Shown: positions 26,949 to 36,791, numbered from the stretch's first letter. The stretch: DNA of 64,000 nt from an uncultured Lentisphaeria bacterium (GCA_949282305.1 CASDPB010000011.1:1-64000), one strand, 5' to 3'. Notes: generated by a model not told the origin, from the sequence alone. Numbers and translations: made by a program.

Positions 26949-28334
26949 TTATCTGACCGGCAGCTTCACCATCTGCTTGGCAAGATAGTGTTTTCCGGCG
27001 ATTGTGACAGGCGTGATGAAAACCGCTTCTGCGGTGTCGTTGTAATGAAGATGGGTCATTGCCACTGCCAGATCTGTTGCCGAGTTGATGTTGGTGGAGT
27101 TGATCTTCACCAGCAGATCGCCCCGTTTGATTTCCGATGGAGTGTTCGGCAGAATGCCGCATACCACCAGTCCGGAGTCCACGGCATAGGGGATTTCCCG
27201 CGCCAGTTCCGGCGTGATGATGGCGAGATCAAGCCCGAGCTTTTCCCTTGCAGTTTCGACAGCGTTGTGGTAGGTGAGCTGGCGCGGCATGATCTTATAC
27301 TGTCTTCCGGATGCTGTTTCGAGCGTGACCGGCTGTCCCGGTTCCAATGCGATGAGTTTCCGGCTGAGATCCAGCAGACCGCAAAGTTTTTTTCCGTTGA
27401 ATGAGACGATGACATCGTTTTTCCGGAGTCCGGCTTCGGCAGCCGGAGAGCCGTGAATGATGTCCGACACAATGATTTCGCAGGTGTCGTTTTCCAGCTT
27501 TCTCTGTCCGGGGACGATTCCGAGATAGAGATGCCTGAAGCGTTCCGGGAGCATCCACTTGGCGATGACGTTTTCAATGCGCAGCAGGGGAATGGCGAAT
27601 CCGATTCCGGGGGCGTTTTCATAGACGGACATGTTCATGCCGATCACTTCTCCGTCAATATTGATGAGCGGTCCGCCGCTGTTGCCGGGGTATACGATGG
27701 CGTCCGTCTGGAGGATGTCGGAGAAGATGACGCGGCCCTTGTAGGTGAACTTGCGCATTTTCCCGCTGAGCGTTCCGACGGAAATGGAACTGTCCAGCCC
27801 GAACGGGTTTCCCACGGCGATCACGGTTTCTCCGAGATAGAGCTTTCCGGTATTGTCGCAGGTGATCGCCTGAAGATTCGGCGGGGGATTTTTGATGCGG
27901 AGCAGTGCAATGTCGTTGACCTGGTCATCCGCCACGATGTTGGCGTCGCAGGCTTTGCCGTCGGTCAGCGTGACCATGATGCGCGTTGCCCGGTTCACGA
28001 CGTGCGCATTGGTGACTACGAGTCCCGATTTGTCGATGATGAAGCCGCTGCCGAGAGAGTAGGTTTTCTGCTGTTTCTGCGCATTGATGAATTCGTCGAA
28101 CAGGTTCTGGTAGGGACCGTTCTGTGCATCTCGCGTCACAATTCGCTCCGTGCCGATATTGACCACGGCGGGCATGACTTTTTCAATCGCTTTCACCACT
28201 TCGTTGCGGCGTCTCGATTCTCCCCGCACCTCCGGATCTGCCGGCGATTCCGCGTGTTCCGGCGGGAAAACGAGAAAAGCAAGCACAATTATCAGCAGTG
28301 CAATGACAAATAGACTTGATTTTTTCGCATTCAT
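26949..28334 (-). CDS. htrA: HtrA/DegP-like serine protease with PDZ domains
   Basis: This 461-residue envelope protease has an N-terminal membrane anchor or signal (SSLFVIALLIIVLAFLVF). The trypsin-like domain has the complete triad His111 (TNAHVV), Asp141 (VNDIAL) and Ser219 (GNSGGPL). A PDZ domain follows (about residues 270-360, with HGSPAAEAGLRKNDVIVSFN), and a second, degenerate PDZ (about 375-455, with ILPNTPSEIKRGDLLVKIN). HtrA proteases degrade or refold damaged envelope proteins. The start at 28334 has AAGGAA 7-8 bases upstream. The gene is divergent from the DUF2851 gene and probably shares its promoter region. Confidence 0.93.
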   Translation of the reverse strand: MNAKKSSLFVIALLIIVLAFLVFPPEHAESPADPEVRGESRRRNEVVKAIEKVMPAVVNIGTERIVTRDAQNGPYQNLFDEFINAQKQQKTYSLGSGFIIDKSGLVVTNAHVVNRATRIMVTLTDGKACDANIVADDQVNDIALLRIKNPPPNLQAITCDNTGKLYLGETVIAVGNPFGLDSSISVGTLSGKMRKFTYKGRVIFSDILQTDAIVYPGNSGGPLINIDGEVIGMNMSVYENAPGIGFAIPLLRIENVIAKWMLPERFRHLYLGIVPGQRKLENDTCEIIVSDIIHGSPAAEAGLRKNDVIVSFNGKKLCGLLDLSRKLIALEPGQPVTLETASGRQYKIMPRQLTYHNAVETAREKLGLDLAIITPELAREIPYAVDSGLVVCGILPNTPSEIKRGDLLVKINSTNINSATDLAVAMTHLHYNDTAEAVFITPVTIAGKHYLAKQMVKLPVR

Positions 28335-28388
28335 GATAAATATTTCCTTATGATGATTCAGTTTAAGAATAACCGACAACGGGAAAAA

Positions 28389-29738
28389 ATGCAAACGGAA
28401 AAACAAAATATTCCGGAGAGTTTTCAGATCGCGGAAATGGAATACGCCTATGAGTCGGAGATGCAGTCCGCCTGGGACCGCCTTCCGAACGGCGTTTCGT
28501 TGCGTCTGAACGACGGTTCCACCGCCGTGATTCTTTCTCATGGAATCTGGAATCTGGAAGCGGGACCGGATTTCCTGAACGCGAAGATCATGCGGAACGG
28601 CAGGATTATGCGCGGCGATATTGAACTTCACCGGAAAAGTTCCGATTTCATCCGTCACGGACATCTGGAGGATCCCGCCTACAGCGACGTGATTCTGCAT
28701 GTCGTCTCGGAGGATGACCTGGCGAATGATCCTTCGGCTCCTCTGCGCGAACTGCCGGTTTACATCATGCACGACGGGGAGTTCGAGGCGATTCTTGCCA
28801 ATCCTCCGAAAGGTTCCTGCTGCCGGATTTTTCCGTTCATGGAGGATGCGGAGCTCTGTTCCTTTTTCACGGACGCGGGGGTGGAACGGATGTACAGAAA
28901 ATCGGAGGCGGTTCTTGCCAATATGATTGCCTCCGGCAGCAGTTACGGTTTTCTGGAACGGCTGTTTTCCGCGGCGGGATACAAGAACAACTCCATCCCG
29001 TTCCGTGATCTGCTGACCCGTTACATGAAATATCCGGAAGAGATAAGGCGAGAGCATTTCCGGGCGATTCTATGGGGGGAGTCCGGGATGCTGCCCGATC
29101 CTTCCCGCGAAATTCTCCCGCCGGAAAACGTGGAGTATGCCAAAACTCTCTGGAATGAATTCTGGACGCTGCGTCTGCGCGCCCTGCCGCAGATAGAGTG
29201 GCGGCGCGACTCGGTGCGCCCCGCGAACACTCCGGAGCGGCGTCTGGCGATGATCTGCGCTCTCATCGAACGGTTCACCGAGGATCCGCTTCCAGCATTT
29301 TCGGAAGACCTGGCATCCATGGATTCCGGGGCGTTTCTGAAGAAATACATGCACCTGTTCCAATGTTCCGACGGATTCTGGGACCGCCGTTTCACGTTCC
29401 GTTCGGAGCCGTTGAACCGTCCTCTTGCCGTCCTGAGCGCTTCGCGTTCGCGGACTTTCCTGGTGGATGTGCTGATGCCCTCGCTTCTCGCCTATGCGAA
29501 ACTGCACTCGGACGAGGCTTTGACGGAAGCCGCTCTGCGCTTCCTGAAAATCCTGCCGGCGACGGAAAGCAATACGGTTTTCCGCAATGCCCTGAAGACA
29601 TGGTTCAGGGGAGGGGAGGCGCGCATGGAAAAACTATTCTCCTCCGCCGTGATGCGGCAGGGGTGTATTCATATCTATAAAAACTACTGCGAGGAGACCG
29701 CCGCTGACTGCGAATCGTGTCTTCTTGCGAACTCATAG
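28389..29738 (+). CDS. DUF2851 family protein
   Basis: This 449-residue protein shows the DUF2851 core: VILSHGIWNLEAGPDFLNAK then GDIELHRKSSDFIRHGHLED and YSDVILHVVSEDD (residues about 50-120). The C-terminus ends with a cysteine cluster, CEETAADCESCLL. The Glu-x-His/Asp pattern of the core suggests a metal-dependent, nuclease-like fold, but the family has no established function that I know. The frame is also open from ATG 28350; 28389 was chosen because it follows a purine-rich stretch, and the choice is uncertain. It is followed by the DUF523 gene with only about 10 bases between. Confidence 0.8.
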   Translation: MQTEKQNIPESFQIAEMEYAYESEMQSAWDRLPNGVSLRLNDGSTAVILSHGIWNLEAGPDFLNAKIMRNGRIMRGDIELHRKSSDFIRHGHLEDPAYSDVILHVVSEDDLANDPSAPLRELPVYIMHDGEFEAILANPPKGSCCRIFPFMEDAELCSFFTDAGVERMYRKSEAVLANMIASGSSYGFLERLFSAAGYKNNSIPFRDLLTRYMKYPEEIRREHFRAILWGESGMLPDPSREILPPENVEYAKTLWNEFWTLRLRALPQIEWRRDSVRPANTPERRLAMICALIERFTEDPLPAFSEDLASMDSGAFLKKYMHLFQCSDGFWDRRFTFRSEPLNRPLAVLSASRSRTFLVDVLMPSLLAYAKLHSDEALTEAALRFLKILPATESNTVFRNALKTWFRGGEARMEKLFSSAVMRQGCIHIYKNYCEETAADCESCLLANS

Positions 29739-29748
29739 GATGACCATT

Positions 29749-30264
29749 ATGTCCGGAAAAAAATTGAAAATCGGAATCAGTGCATGTCTTCTCGGCATAA
29801 AATGCCGTTATGACGGCAAGGCGAAAGGCGATCCCCGGATTTATGAACTTCTGAAAGACAAGGTGGATCTGATCCCGATCTGCCCCGAGTTCAACTGCGG
29901 ACTCGGAATTCCGCGTCCCCCGATGCGCCTGGAGGCATCTCCGAAAGGCACGCGCATGAAAGTCATTGAGACCGGCGAAGACAAGACGGAGGTCATGCGC
30001 GACTGGATTAATGTCGAACTCAAGCTGCTGGAACGGATTGACATTGCGGCATTCATCTTCAAGGCACGTTCTCCGAGCTGCGGTCTGCATGGCGTCGATC
30101 TCTTCAACAAAGACGGGCGCTGCCTCGGCAAGTGCGGGCGCGGGCTCTTTGCCGCCGCTCTTGTCCGCAGATTCCCGTGGATGACCGTCTGCGAAGAGGG
30201 GGACTTCCCTGAAGTTGCGGAAAAGCTGGTGATTGCAGTTCCGCCCCGTCGGGAAGAGAAATGA
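29749..30264 (+). CDS. DUF523 family protein
   Basis: This 171-residue protein has the DUF523 signature: ISACLLGIKCRYDGKAK, then CPEFNCGLGIPRPPM and KARSPSCGLHGVDLF. Conserved cysteines in these motifs suggest metal or sulfur chemistry, but no biochemical role is known to me. The ATG at 29749 has AGGA 8 bases upstream; an in-frame ATG at 29740 is an alternative. It closely follows the DUF2851 gene and ends in a terminator hairpin. Confidence 0.88.
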   Translation: MSGKKLKIGISACLLGIKCRYDGKAKGDPRIYELLKDKVDLIPICPEFNCGLGIPRPPMRLEASPKGTRMKVIETGEDKTEVMRDWINVELKLLERIDIAAFIFKARSPSCGLHGVDLFNKDGRCLGKCGRGLFAAALVRRFPWMTVCEEGDFPEVAEKLVIAVPPRREEK

Positions 30265-30308
30265 GCCCTGATGCGGGGCTGACGGACATCACACCTGTTT
30301 TCCGAATG

Positions 30309-30334
30309 AAGGCTGCCGCAGCCTTTTCTTTTTT
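30309..30334 (+). terminator. Terminator of the DUF2851-DUF523 pair
   Basis: Seven-base stem AAGGCTG with CAGCCTT and a 3-base loop, followed by a T-rich run. Confidence 0.7.
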
Positions 30335-30358
30335 CACGGAGATGTTTTGTACACATAG

Positions 30359-30397
30359 CTGCCCGGCAGCCACGCATGGCGCGCGGATGCCGGGCAG
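30359..30397. repeat. Inverted repeat between convergent genes
   Basis: Perfect 10-base arms CTGCCCGGCA and TGCCGGGCAG enclose 19 bases, 26 bases beyond the stop of the large CBM protein. It may end that transcript, although no T-run follows. Confidence 0.4.
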
Positions 30398-30422
30398 GTG
30401 GTGTGGGTGAATTTGTTCCGGT

Positions 30423-33400
30423 TCAGTCTTCGACGAAATAGCGGAACGTCTGTTTCCCGCCTTGTTTGAAGATCAGCGATACTTCAAAGTTCTTGCTGCC
30501 GGAGGGAACATTTACATCGAATCCGACAGTATTGTCTGCTGCCGCACGTCCCCTGATCTGTTTTCCGGACGGCAGCTCCAGAATGGCGGAGTCCGCTTTG
30601 ATTCCGTCAAACAAGGCGAATTCAAGCCGGTTTTCTCCTTTTTTCAGAACAGGCATTCCAATTGCCGCCGCCTGATAGTGTCCATGCCCGTTGAGCAGGA
30701 GCGCCAGAGCCGTGCCGAAGGGGGGCAGCTTGATTGCCGTCTCTTTTCCTTCCGCAGTGAAGGGAATCCGGAAAACTCCCGGATAATCGACGGATACGGC
30801 GTTCACTTCCCGGACGGTCTGATGTTCCGGGTTGACTGTGATTCTTGCATTCTTGTCGAAATCCAGTGTGCCGAGCCGTGAACGCACCGGCGAGATCACG
30901 GTTGCCATATAGGAACCGTCTTTGAGGCGGAAGATGTTTCCGGCGGTGTTCGACGGAAGTCTGATCGCATGTGCATTCAGCACCCAGTCTCTGCCCTTCA
31001 TGATTTCAAAGAGGGGGAGATAACTTTCCGTCACATTTGCCGGATCGTCGTTTTTCGAGACGGGCGAAGTCCACGCGATTACCGGATAAACGCCCCAGGC
31101 AAGCGAGTGCTTGAAGCGGTCTTCAATCGTCTGCTGATTGCCGGTCGTATGCGAAAAGACGATGGGGCGTTTCAGTCCGAAGAACTGGAAGCACTGCGGA
31201 ATGGGATGCACGCCGGGATTTTCAATCAGAACCGCGTCGAGGTTGCGGTAGAGCTCAATTCCGACTGGTCCGTTGGCGTAGGAGCCTTTCCCCTGCGAAC
31301 GTATCAGGCGGTAAGCCTTCTGAAGCATTTCGTCCAGGGCGAAAGCCATTGTAAAGGCGCGTTTGCCGTTGATCATTGTAATGCCGTCGTCATGTCCGAA
31401 ATCCCATGAGATGTAGTCCACGCGGTCGATGAAGACACCGTCCACTGCCGGATAACGCTTCAGCGTTTTTTCCAGTTCTCCGTAGATGTGTCTGCCCCAT
31501 GCCCCGTCCGGATTCTGGTTGAGAACGTAGTGTTCCGGGATGGCGATCGTATAGCGGCCGTCGGCGTTTTTGGCGATGTCGCTCCGGAATTCCTTTTCCG
31601 CATAGGGGATCCACACCTCGCTGGGATTCCAGTAAATGTAGTTGGCGATTCCGTGCTTTTTGAATTCATCAATCGTTTCGCGGTTGCGGGCGTAGGAACT
31701 CCACCAGTTGTGAGGCCAGTTCATGACCTTGAGTGCGGATTTCTCTTTTTCATACCTTTCCAGAGTCCATTGTCCTTTCTGGGACATTGTGCCGTTGATG
31801 AATACCGACCATTCTTCGCGGTTGTCCGGCGCATAAATGCCGTAGAACGGGAAATGTCCTCCGTAAATGTTGATTGCCACGCCGCGCTTTTCCCAGTGGG
31901 CGGCGACTTCCCTGAAATGCTGGTCCGGCCCGGAGAGACACAGCAGTCCTTCGTGCTCGCGGGTCTGCGGCGCCGCAGTGAAATAGTCGGGATAGCGTTC
32001 CAGCATCCAGGCGAAGCCGGGGCGGAAATCGCTTTCATGCGCAACCAGTGCGACTCCGGTATTGATTTTTGATCCCTGCCCGTAGCGGAAGTGTTTGTAA
32101 CGCATCTCCATATTCCCGTTTTCAAGCAGGAAAGAGAGGTCGGGGCGTTTCAGTTCAAAGGGGGAAATAACGCTGAGCCCGAAGTCAAAACGGTCGTTGC
32201 CGAGAATAATCAGCGGCATCAGCATGCCTCCGTCATACCGGTAGCGGATCTCGCCGGCGGAGAGGGACTCAAGAGGGACGCTTTTCGCCAGGGATGTGTT
32301 GAAGACTGTCTCAAACGCCTTCATGATCGGCATGGTATAGGATATTCTCATCTCGCGGTCGCTTGTCGCGGTCGCTGCCGCAAGTTCCGCATCCCAGCGC
32401 AGATGTGCATTGTCCACGCGGAAATATTCCAGGCATTTTCCGCCGTCGGGCAGGGTGCGTGTGATTTCCAGCACAACCGCGCCGTCGCTCTTTCCCTGCT
32501 GTATGGAATGGAACGCGGCGGGAAAGTCCGTGGCTTTTCCGTTTTCCACACATTTGAGATCAAGGGATGCGGGGGCGTTGAGAAGATTCACATACGGTTT
32601 GACATGTTTGGGAACCAGCGAAACCAGTCTGCCGGTATCCGCCGCGACCGCTGCTTCAAAGCGATTGTTGCCGAGGATGTAGAGATTTCCGTTTCTCCTG
32701 AGATACGGCGCGGGAAGAGAGTTTCCTTTTTCAACGAGACTGCCCGGGGTTAAAGCCGCTCTGGCGCTTTCCACCAGGCTTGCATCGTCGAAGCGGATGG
32801 TGCCGTTTGCCTGGAAAAGTCCGAAGATGATGACCAGTTTGCGTGCGTCGGGCAGAGTGCGGATTGTTTTTCCGAATTTCCGGAACGGTGTATTTTCCAG
32901 TATGGTGACGGCATCGACGGATGAGATCAGCTCACCGCGCCCGTTCAGCTGCCATATCGCCACGATTCCGGCGCCTTTGCCGTGTTCCGTGCGTTTTGTC
33001 AGGTTTTCCGTGGATGCCCAGACTGAAAAGTCGTACAGGGCATCCGGCTTGAAGTCACTGACCACATACTGCACATTGCCTTCGCCGTCTTTCGTGCTGC
33101 CGGAAATTCGGAGCGCACCGCCGCCGCTGCGTCCGCCGTCCGGTTCGACGGCGAACATCCTGCTGTTGCCGGTGCATGCCCATGCCGGAGAGAGAGCATT
33201 GCCTTCCGCCAGTTCAAAATCGCCGTTTTCAATCTTGTTGGCTGATTCCGGGGCGATTCCCAGGGAGAGGTCGTCAAACCAGACCGTTCCGTTTGCCTGG
33301 AAGAGCCCGAGAATAATCTTGAGCTGGCGCGTTTCCGGAAGCGTCTTGAATGTTTTCACGTATTTTTTCCAGTCCGTGGATTCCGTGACTGCGACTGCGT

Positions 33401-34250
33401 CAATTGCGGTAAGCAGTTTACCCTGTGCATCCAGCTGCCAGACCGCCGCAAACGCCATTCCGCGTCCGTCCGGTGTCCTGCGGGAAAGATTGGCTGTGCG
33501 CATCCGGAGTTCAAATCTGTAGACTTTGCCCGGTTCTGCGTTGTTGAGCGTGCAGGATATGTTGCCTTCGCCGTCCTTTGTGCTGCCGTCGATCCGGGCG
33601 GAAACCGCTCCTGAAGCCGGATTTTCCGTATCCAGGCTGAACAGGGCGGGATTGCCGGCGTTTGCCCACGGCGAAGAAGCTCTGGAACGGTGTGTCTCCT
33701 CAAAGGAACCGTCCCGGAGCAGATTCTTTATCCCGTCGGCTGATGTCAGGGACAGATTGTCGAAATATGCTGTCCCGTCTGCATCGAAGATGCGCAGGAT
33801 CAGTTCCAGAGAGGCGGCGTCGCCGCGGGTAGTGAACTCTTTTTTGAATTCATGCATTGCATTGGTGCCGCGCTCGTGAAACAGTTCATGATGGGCGATC
33901 GTCTTTCCCGTCTTGTCCTTTTCCACCACTTCGACCAGGGAATAGCCGAGTCCTGTGTAGGTGTTCTCCTTTACTCCCTGCGTGCCGGTGCGTCCGCTCA
34001 GAATCAGTTTGGCTCCGGCGGGAAAGGAACTGATCTGCTGTGAAACTGCACCGAGTTTTGTTCCCCTGCCAGTCAGCACAAGTGCCTTGGAACCATCATG
34101 GATTTCCGTTCGGACCGATGAGGGATCACCGGAAGAACGCCAGTGGGCGGAATCGCTTTCAAAGTCTCCGTTCTGCAGCAGATTCTGCGCCGGAGCTGCC
34201 AGCACAGCCGAGAGCAGAAGTGCCGGGAGTGTGATTTTTTTCATGTTCAT
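30423..34250 (-). CDS. Large secreted carbohydrate-active protein: three CBM-like modules plus TIM-barrel-like domain
   Basis: This 1275-residue protein has a signal peptide (KKITLPALLLSAVLAAPAQ). Three tandem jelly-roll modules of the CBM4/9 type follow (about residues 20-170, 175-340 and 345-505). Each opens with a NGDFE or DGSFE motif and closes with a FDDxSL or FDNLSL motif, the calcium/strand hallmark of this fold. A beta-sandwich (about 505-720) precedes a barrel-like region (about 730-1075) with INIYGGHFPFYG, YWNPSEVWIP and VDGVFIDRVDY; Asp/Glu in these are catalytic candidates. The C-terminus is beta-rich. It does not clearly match a GH family I can name. It is last in the LacI-controlled operon, 18 bases after the GPH transporter stop. 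Confidence 0.8.
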   Translation of the reverse strand: MNMKKITLPALLLSAVLAAPAQNLLQNGDFESDSAHWRSSGDPSSVRTEIHDGSKALVLTGRGTKLGAVSQQISSFPAGAKLILSGRTGTQGVKENTYTGLGYSLVEVVEKDKTGKTIAHHELFHERGTNAMHEFKKEFTTRGDAASLELILRIFDADGTAYFDNLSLTSADGIKNLLRDGSFEETHRSRASSPWANAGNPALFSLDTENPASGAVSARIDGSTKDGEGNISCTLNNAEPGKVYRFELRMRTANLSRRTPDGRGMAFAAVWQLDAQGKLLTAIDAVAVTESTDWKKYVKTFKTLPETRQLKIILGLFQANGTVWFDDLSLGIAPESANKIENGDFELAEGNALSPAWACTGNSRMFAVEPDGGRSGGGALRISGSTKDGEGNVQYVVSDFKPDALYDFSVWASTENLTKRTEHGKGAGIVAIWQLNGRGELISSVDAVTILENTPFRKFGKTIRTLPDARKLVIIFGLFQANGTIRFDDASLVESARAALTPGSLVEKGNSLPAPYLRRNGNLYILGNNRFEAAVAADTGRLVSLVPKHVKPYVNLLNAPASLDLKCVENGKATDFPAAFHSIQQGKSDGAVVLEITRTLPDGGKCLEYFRVDNAHLRWDAELAAATATSDREMRISYTMPIMKAFETVFNTSLAKSVPLESLSAGEIRYRYDGGMLMPLIILGNDRFDFGLSVISPFELKRPDLSFLLENGNMEMRYKHFRYGQGSKINTGVALVAHESDFRPGFAWMLERYPDYFTAAPQTREHEGLLCLSGPDQHFREVAAHWEKRGVAINIYGGHFPFYGIYAPDNREEWSVFINGTMSQKGQWTLERYEKEKSALKVMNWPHNWWSSYARNRETIDEFKKHGIANYIYWNPSEVWIPYAEKEFRSDIAKNADGRYTIAIPEHYVLNQNPDGAWGRHIYGELEKTLKRYPAVDGVFIDRVDYISWDFGHDDGITMINGKRAFTMAFALDEMLQKAYRLIRSQGKGSYANGPVGIELYRNLDAVLIENPGVHPIPQCFQFFGLKRPIVFSHTTGNQQTIEDRFKHSLAWGVYPVIAWTSPVSKNDDPANVTESYLPLFEIMKGRDWVLNAHAIRLPSNTAGNIFRLKDGSYMATVISPVRSRLGTLDFDKNARITVNPEHQTVREVNAVSVDYPGVFRIPFTAEGKETAIKLPPFGTALALLLNGHGHYQAAAIGMPVLKKGENRLEFALFDGIKADSAILELPSGKQIRGRAAADNTVGFDVNVPSGSKNFEVSLIFKQGGKQTFRYFVED

Positions 34251-34268
34251 GGAGTGATTTTCCTTATT

Positions 34269-35642
34269 TTAAAGTTGTTTTTCCTGCGTATTTTCAGAGA
34301 GTTGTTTCATGAATGCGGCGGTAAGCGGATATTTGAGCAGCAGCAATGCCGCAAGCGTCAGTCCGCCGCCGATGCCAATGACGAAAAACAGCCGCATGGC
34401 AAGGAGAACGCCTTCCCCCTGCGCCGCACCCGCTTCCTGTCTGAATCCCGTAAGGTTGAGGACAATTCCGGACAGGGCAATGCCGAGCGTGATGCCTGCC
34501 TTTCCCGCCCAGGAGAACAGGGCGGCTATCACGCCGTCCCTGTGAAGACCGTTCGTCTTGAAGTCATATTCGCAAACGTCCGCGGTCATCGCCATCAGCA
34601 GCATCCAGAGTCCGTTCAAACCCGGCAGCAGCACCAGACTGACTGCGACTGACAGATACGGGCATTCCGGTGTATAGAGAAACCAGCTTGAGGCTGCACC
34701 CGCCGCACTGAACAACAAAAGTGCAATCAGTGCATTGCGTTTGCCGAATTTTGCGGACAGCGCGGTCATTGCCGGAAGCAGGACGAATGAGAATATGACG
34801 GAAAAGGTCGGTCCGAGTCCTATGTAATAGGCTCCCTCTGCCGTATCGCCTGCGCAGACATAATAAATGATGATATAGGTTCCCAGCGAAGATACCGCCA
34901 GGAAACCGAGAACGCCGATGACCAGTGCTCCCGCAATAATCATGAAGGGGAAGAGCTTGAACGTGGACAGAACGTCGCGCAGACGTATCTTCGGGCGCTC
35001 CTGATGGACGGAAGTTTCAACGCTGCGCGCCAGAAAGACCGGGCCGAGCGAGGAGATCATGAAGAGGATTCCCATGCCCGCGGCACAGCACCGCATCCCC
35101 ATCAGCTGATCCGGAAACACGGGATTCTGAGTCAGATAGTAAAGCCATGGCAGGAGCAGTCCGCCGATGTTGACGAAGAACATGCGGTAAGCCATCAGGC
35201 GCGTTCTCTCTTCGTAATCCGAACTCAATTCATAGCCGTAGCCAATGTAAGGTACGCAGTAGACAGTCGTTGCCAGGAAATAGATCACGGACATGATTCC
35301 GAAATACCAGAGGTATTGCGCCGGACTCCATCCGGAAGCCGGAAACATCCAGACCAGCACGAAGCAGACCGCCGCCGCAACGGCGCCGCCGAGCATATAA
35401 GGTTTCCGTGCGCCCCATCTGCTGCGGGTGTTGTCGGAAATATATCCCATCAGCGGATCGGTCAGGGCGTCCGTCACCCGTGTGACTGCCATGATGATGC
35501 CGAGCATGACCGGGTCAAGCCCCATGTAGATGTTCATGATCGGCATTGCCATCATCGGCAGGGCGTTCTGCATGTTGTTTTCGGCAATGGCGCCGAATCC
35601 GTAGCCCGCCTTGTCTTTGAAGTGCAGCGGAGAAGTCTTCAT
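34269..35642 (-). CDS. MFS sugar transporter, glycoside-pentoside-hexuronide (GPH/MelB-like) family
   Basis: This 457-residue protein has 12 membrane helices. GPH hallmarks include [17 protein letters not shown] at the N-terminus, [20 protein letters not shown] (loop 2-3, residues about 63-82) and [13 protein letters not shown]. It would import a glycoside by cation symport. Its start overlaps the pseudopilin stop by 4 bases (ATGA), and the CBM protein starts 18 bases after its end. Its product is therefore likely the importer of sugars released by that secreted protein; the specific sugar is unknown. Confidence 0.92.
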   Translation of the reverse strand: MKTSPLHFKDKAGYGFGAIAENNMQNALPMMAMPIMNIYMGLDPVMLGIIMAVTRVTDALTDPLMGYISDNTRSRWGARKPYMLGGAVAAAVCFVLVWMFPASGWSPAQYLWYFGIMSVIYFLATTVYCVPYIGYGYELSSDYEERTRLMAYRMFFVNIGGLLLPWLYYLTQNPVFPDQLMGMRCCAAGMGILFMISSLGPVFLARSVETSVHQERPKIRLRDVLSTFKLFPFMIIAGALVIGVLGFLAVSSLGTYIIIYYVCAGDTAEGAYYIGLGPTFSVIFSFVLLPAMTALSAKFGKRNALIALLLFSAAGAASSWFLYTPECPYLSVAVSLVLLPGLNGLWMLLMAMTADVCEYDFKTNGLHRDGVIAALFSWAGKAGITLGIALSGIVLNLTGFRQEAGAAQGEGVLLAMRLFFVIGIGGGLTLAALLLLKYPLTAAFMKQLSENTQEKQL

Positions 35643-36598
35643 TTGTCAATCGTCCACATCCCGTAAATGTCGTTTCCGCCCCGTATGGGGAAGGGATTCG
35701 GCGTGGTGTCGCGATAGGCAAGGAACTGCACATGCCCGTCTGCGAAGGCATAGTTGGAGGAATTGACGCGCTTGTGCATTTTTGCGTAAACGCCGTAGGC
35801 TTCAGGCGAATAGTCCGCGTAGACATAGGCGGCGGTGCCGGAGGAGGGGGAACCGGCGATATTGGTCTGTGTCCAGTGTTCGCAATAGGAGATTGTGGTG
35901 GACGGATGAGTGACCTGGGAGAAAGGACGTCCGCAGACACCTCTGTTGACGCCGTCCCACTGGCTGACGATGATCGAATAGGAACGGGTGCCGGCGGTAG
36001 GCGCGTTGCTGGACGGGCATTTTACGTGTTTGCCGCGTCTGCCTTCATACATTGTGTCGTTGGTGACGGAAAAATGTTCTGCAATCTGCGCATCATATCC
36101 CCAGCCGGTGTTGTCGGGAAAATGACCTTTGTTGTCATCGGCATACAGAGTTGTGGCAAGCATGACCTGTTTGAGCTTTGAGGCACAGGTGGTGACTCTT
36201 GCCGACTCTCTGGCGACATTCAGCGCCGGCAGCAGCATTGCCGCTAAAATGGCGATGATCGCAATCACGATGAGGAGCTCTATGAGGGTGAAAATCCGTA
36301 TTTTCCCCCTGCGAAGGAAGAATCTCGAACAGAGAACAGGGAAGTAAGAAGTAGAAAAACATTTGAACAGTGGAACATTAGAGCAATTCAATAATGGAAG
36401 GAAGAAAGAAGATGGATGAGCAGGGGACTGGCAACGTCCTGTCCTGCCTTGCTGCCGGAATGAAATACCATTTTTGCAACTTTCCCTCATGATGAGCTTT
36501 ATCAGGGTGAAAATTCCTGTTGTCCCACGTGTTTTCCCGTCTGCGGGGAATGGAGAAATGTGACACTTCCTGCCTTTCATAAGACTTTCGCTGTCCAT
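35639..36598 (-). CDS. Pseudopilin-like secreted protein with an unusual long leader
   Basis: This 319-residue protein has a type II/IV prepilin helix, [16 protein letters not shown], but it begins about 100 residues in instead of within the first 10-15. An earlier, broken copy, FTLIKLIM, occurs around residue 30. The mature domain is Cys-containing, with [10 protein letters not shown] and a C-terminal [12 protein letters not shown] resembling the H-X9-DG motif of PVC prepilin-like proteins (spacing here 11). The ATG at 36598 has AAAGG at proper distance, so the long leader may really be translated; a shorter start is not obvious. It is first in the operon with the GPH transporter (4-base overlap). 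Role unknown; it is probably envelope or surface associated. Confidence 0.78.
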   Translation of the reverse strand: MDSESLMKGRKCHISPFPADGKTRGTTGIFTLIKLIMRESCKNGISFRQQGRTGRCQSPAHPSSFFLPLLNCSNVPLFKCFSTSYFPVLCSRFFLRRGKIRIFTLIELLIVIAIIAILAAMLLPALNVARESARVTTCASKLKQVMLATTLYADDNKGHFPDNTGWGYDAQIAEHFSVTNDTMYEGRRGKHVKCPSSNAPTAGTRSYSIIVSQWDGVNRGVCGRPFSQVTHPSTTISYCEHWTQTNIAGSPSSGTAAYVYADYSPEAYGVYAKMHKRVNSSNYAFADGHVQFLAYRDTTPNPFPIRGGNDIYGMWTIDK

Positions 36599-36715
36599 AA
36601 TACACCTTTTTTGTTCAGAGGCATTTCTGCTTTTTGAAAAACTGCATACGTTCTTGTTTGTATTTTTATTTACTTGAAAATTTAGTTTTCCTGCACCTTG
36701 TCTTGCAGAATTTTC

Positions 36716-36740
36716 GAGATTTCAGAAATCCTGAAATCTC
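36716..36740. repeat. Inverted repeat upstream of the pseudopilin-transporter-CBM operon
   Basis: GAGATTTCAG and CTGAAATCTC are perfect 10-base arms with a 5-base loop. It lies between lacI and the pseudopilin start and could be an attenuator, a weak lacI terminator or a second regulator site. Confidence 0.45.
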
Positions 36741-36791
36741 ATTTCACTGGAATGGATCCGGATGTCATACAGATTTTCACAACCTCCCTTC

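Noticed and set aside
30423-34250. Assigning the CBM protein to GH101 or another named family
   Set aside because: The barrel-like motifs are suggestive only; no family-specific catalytic signature could be confirmed by eye.
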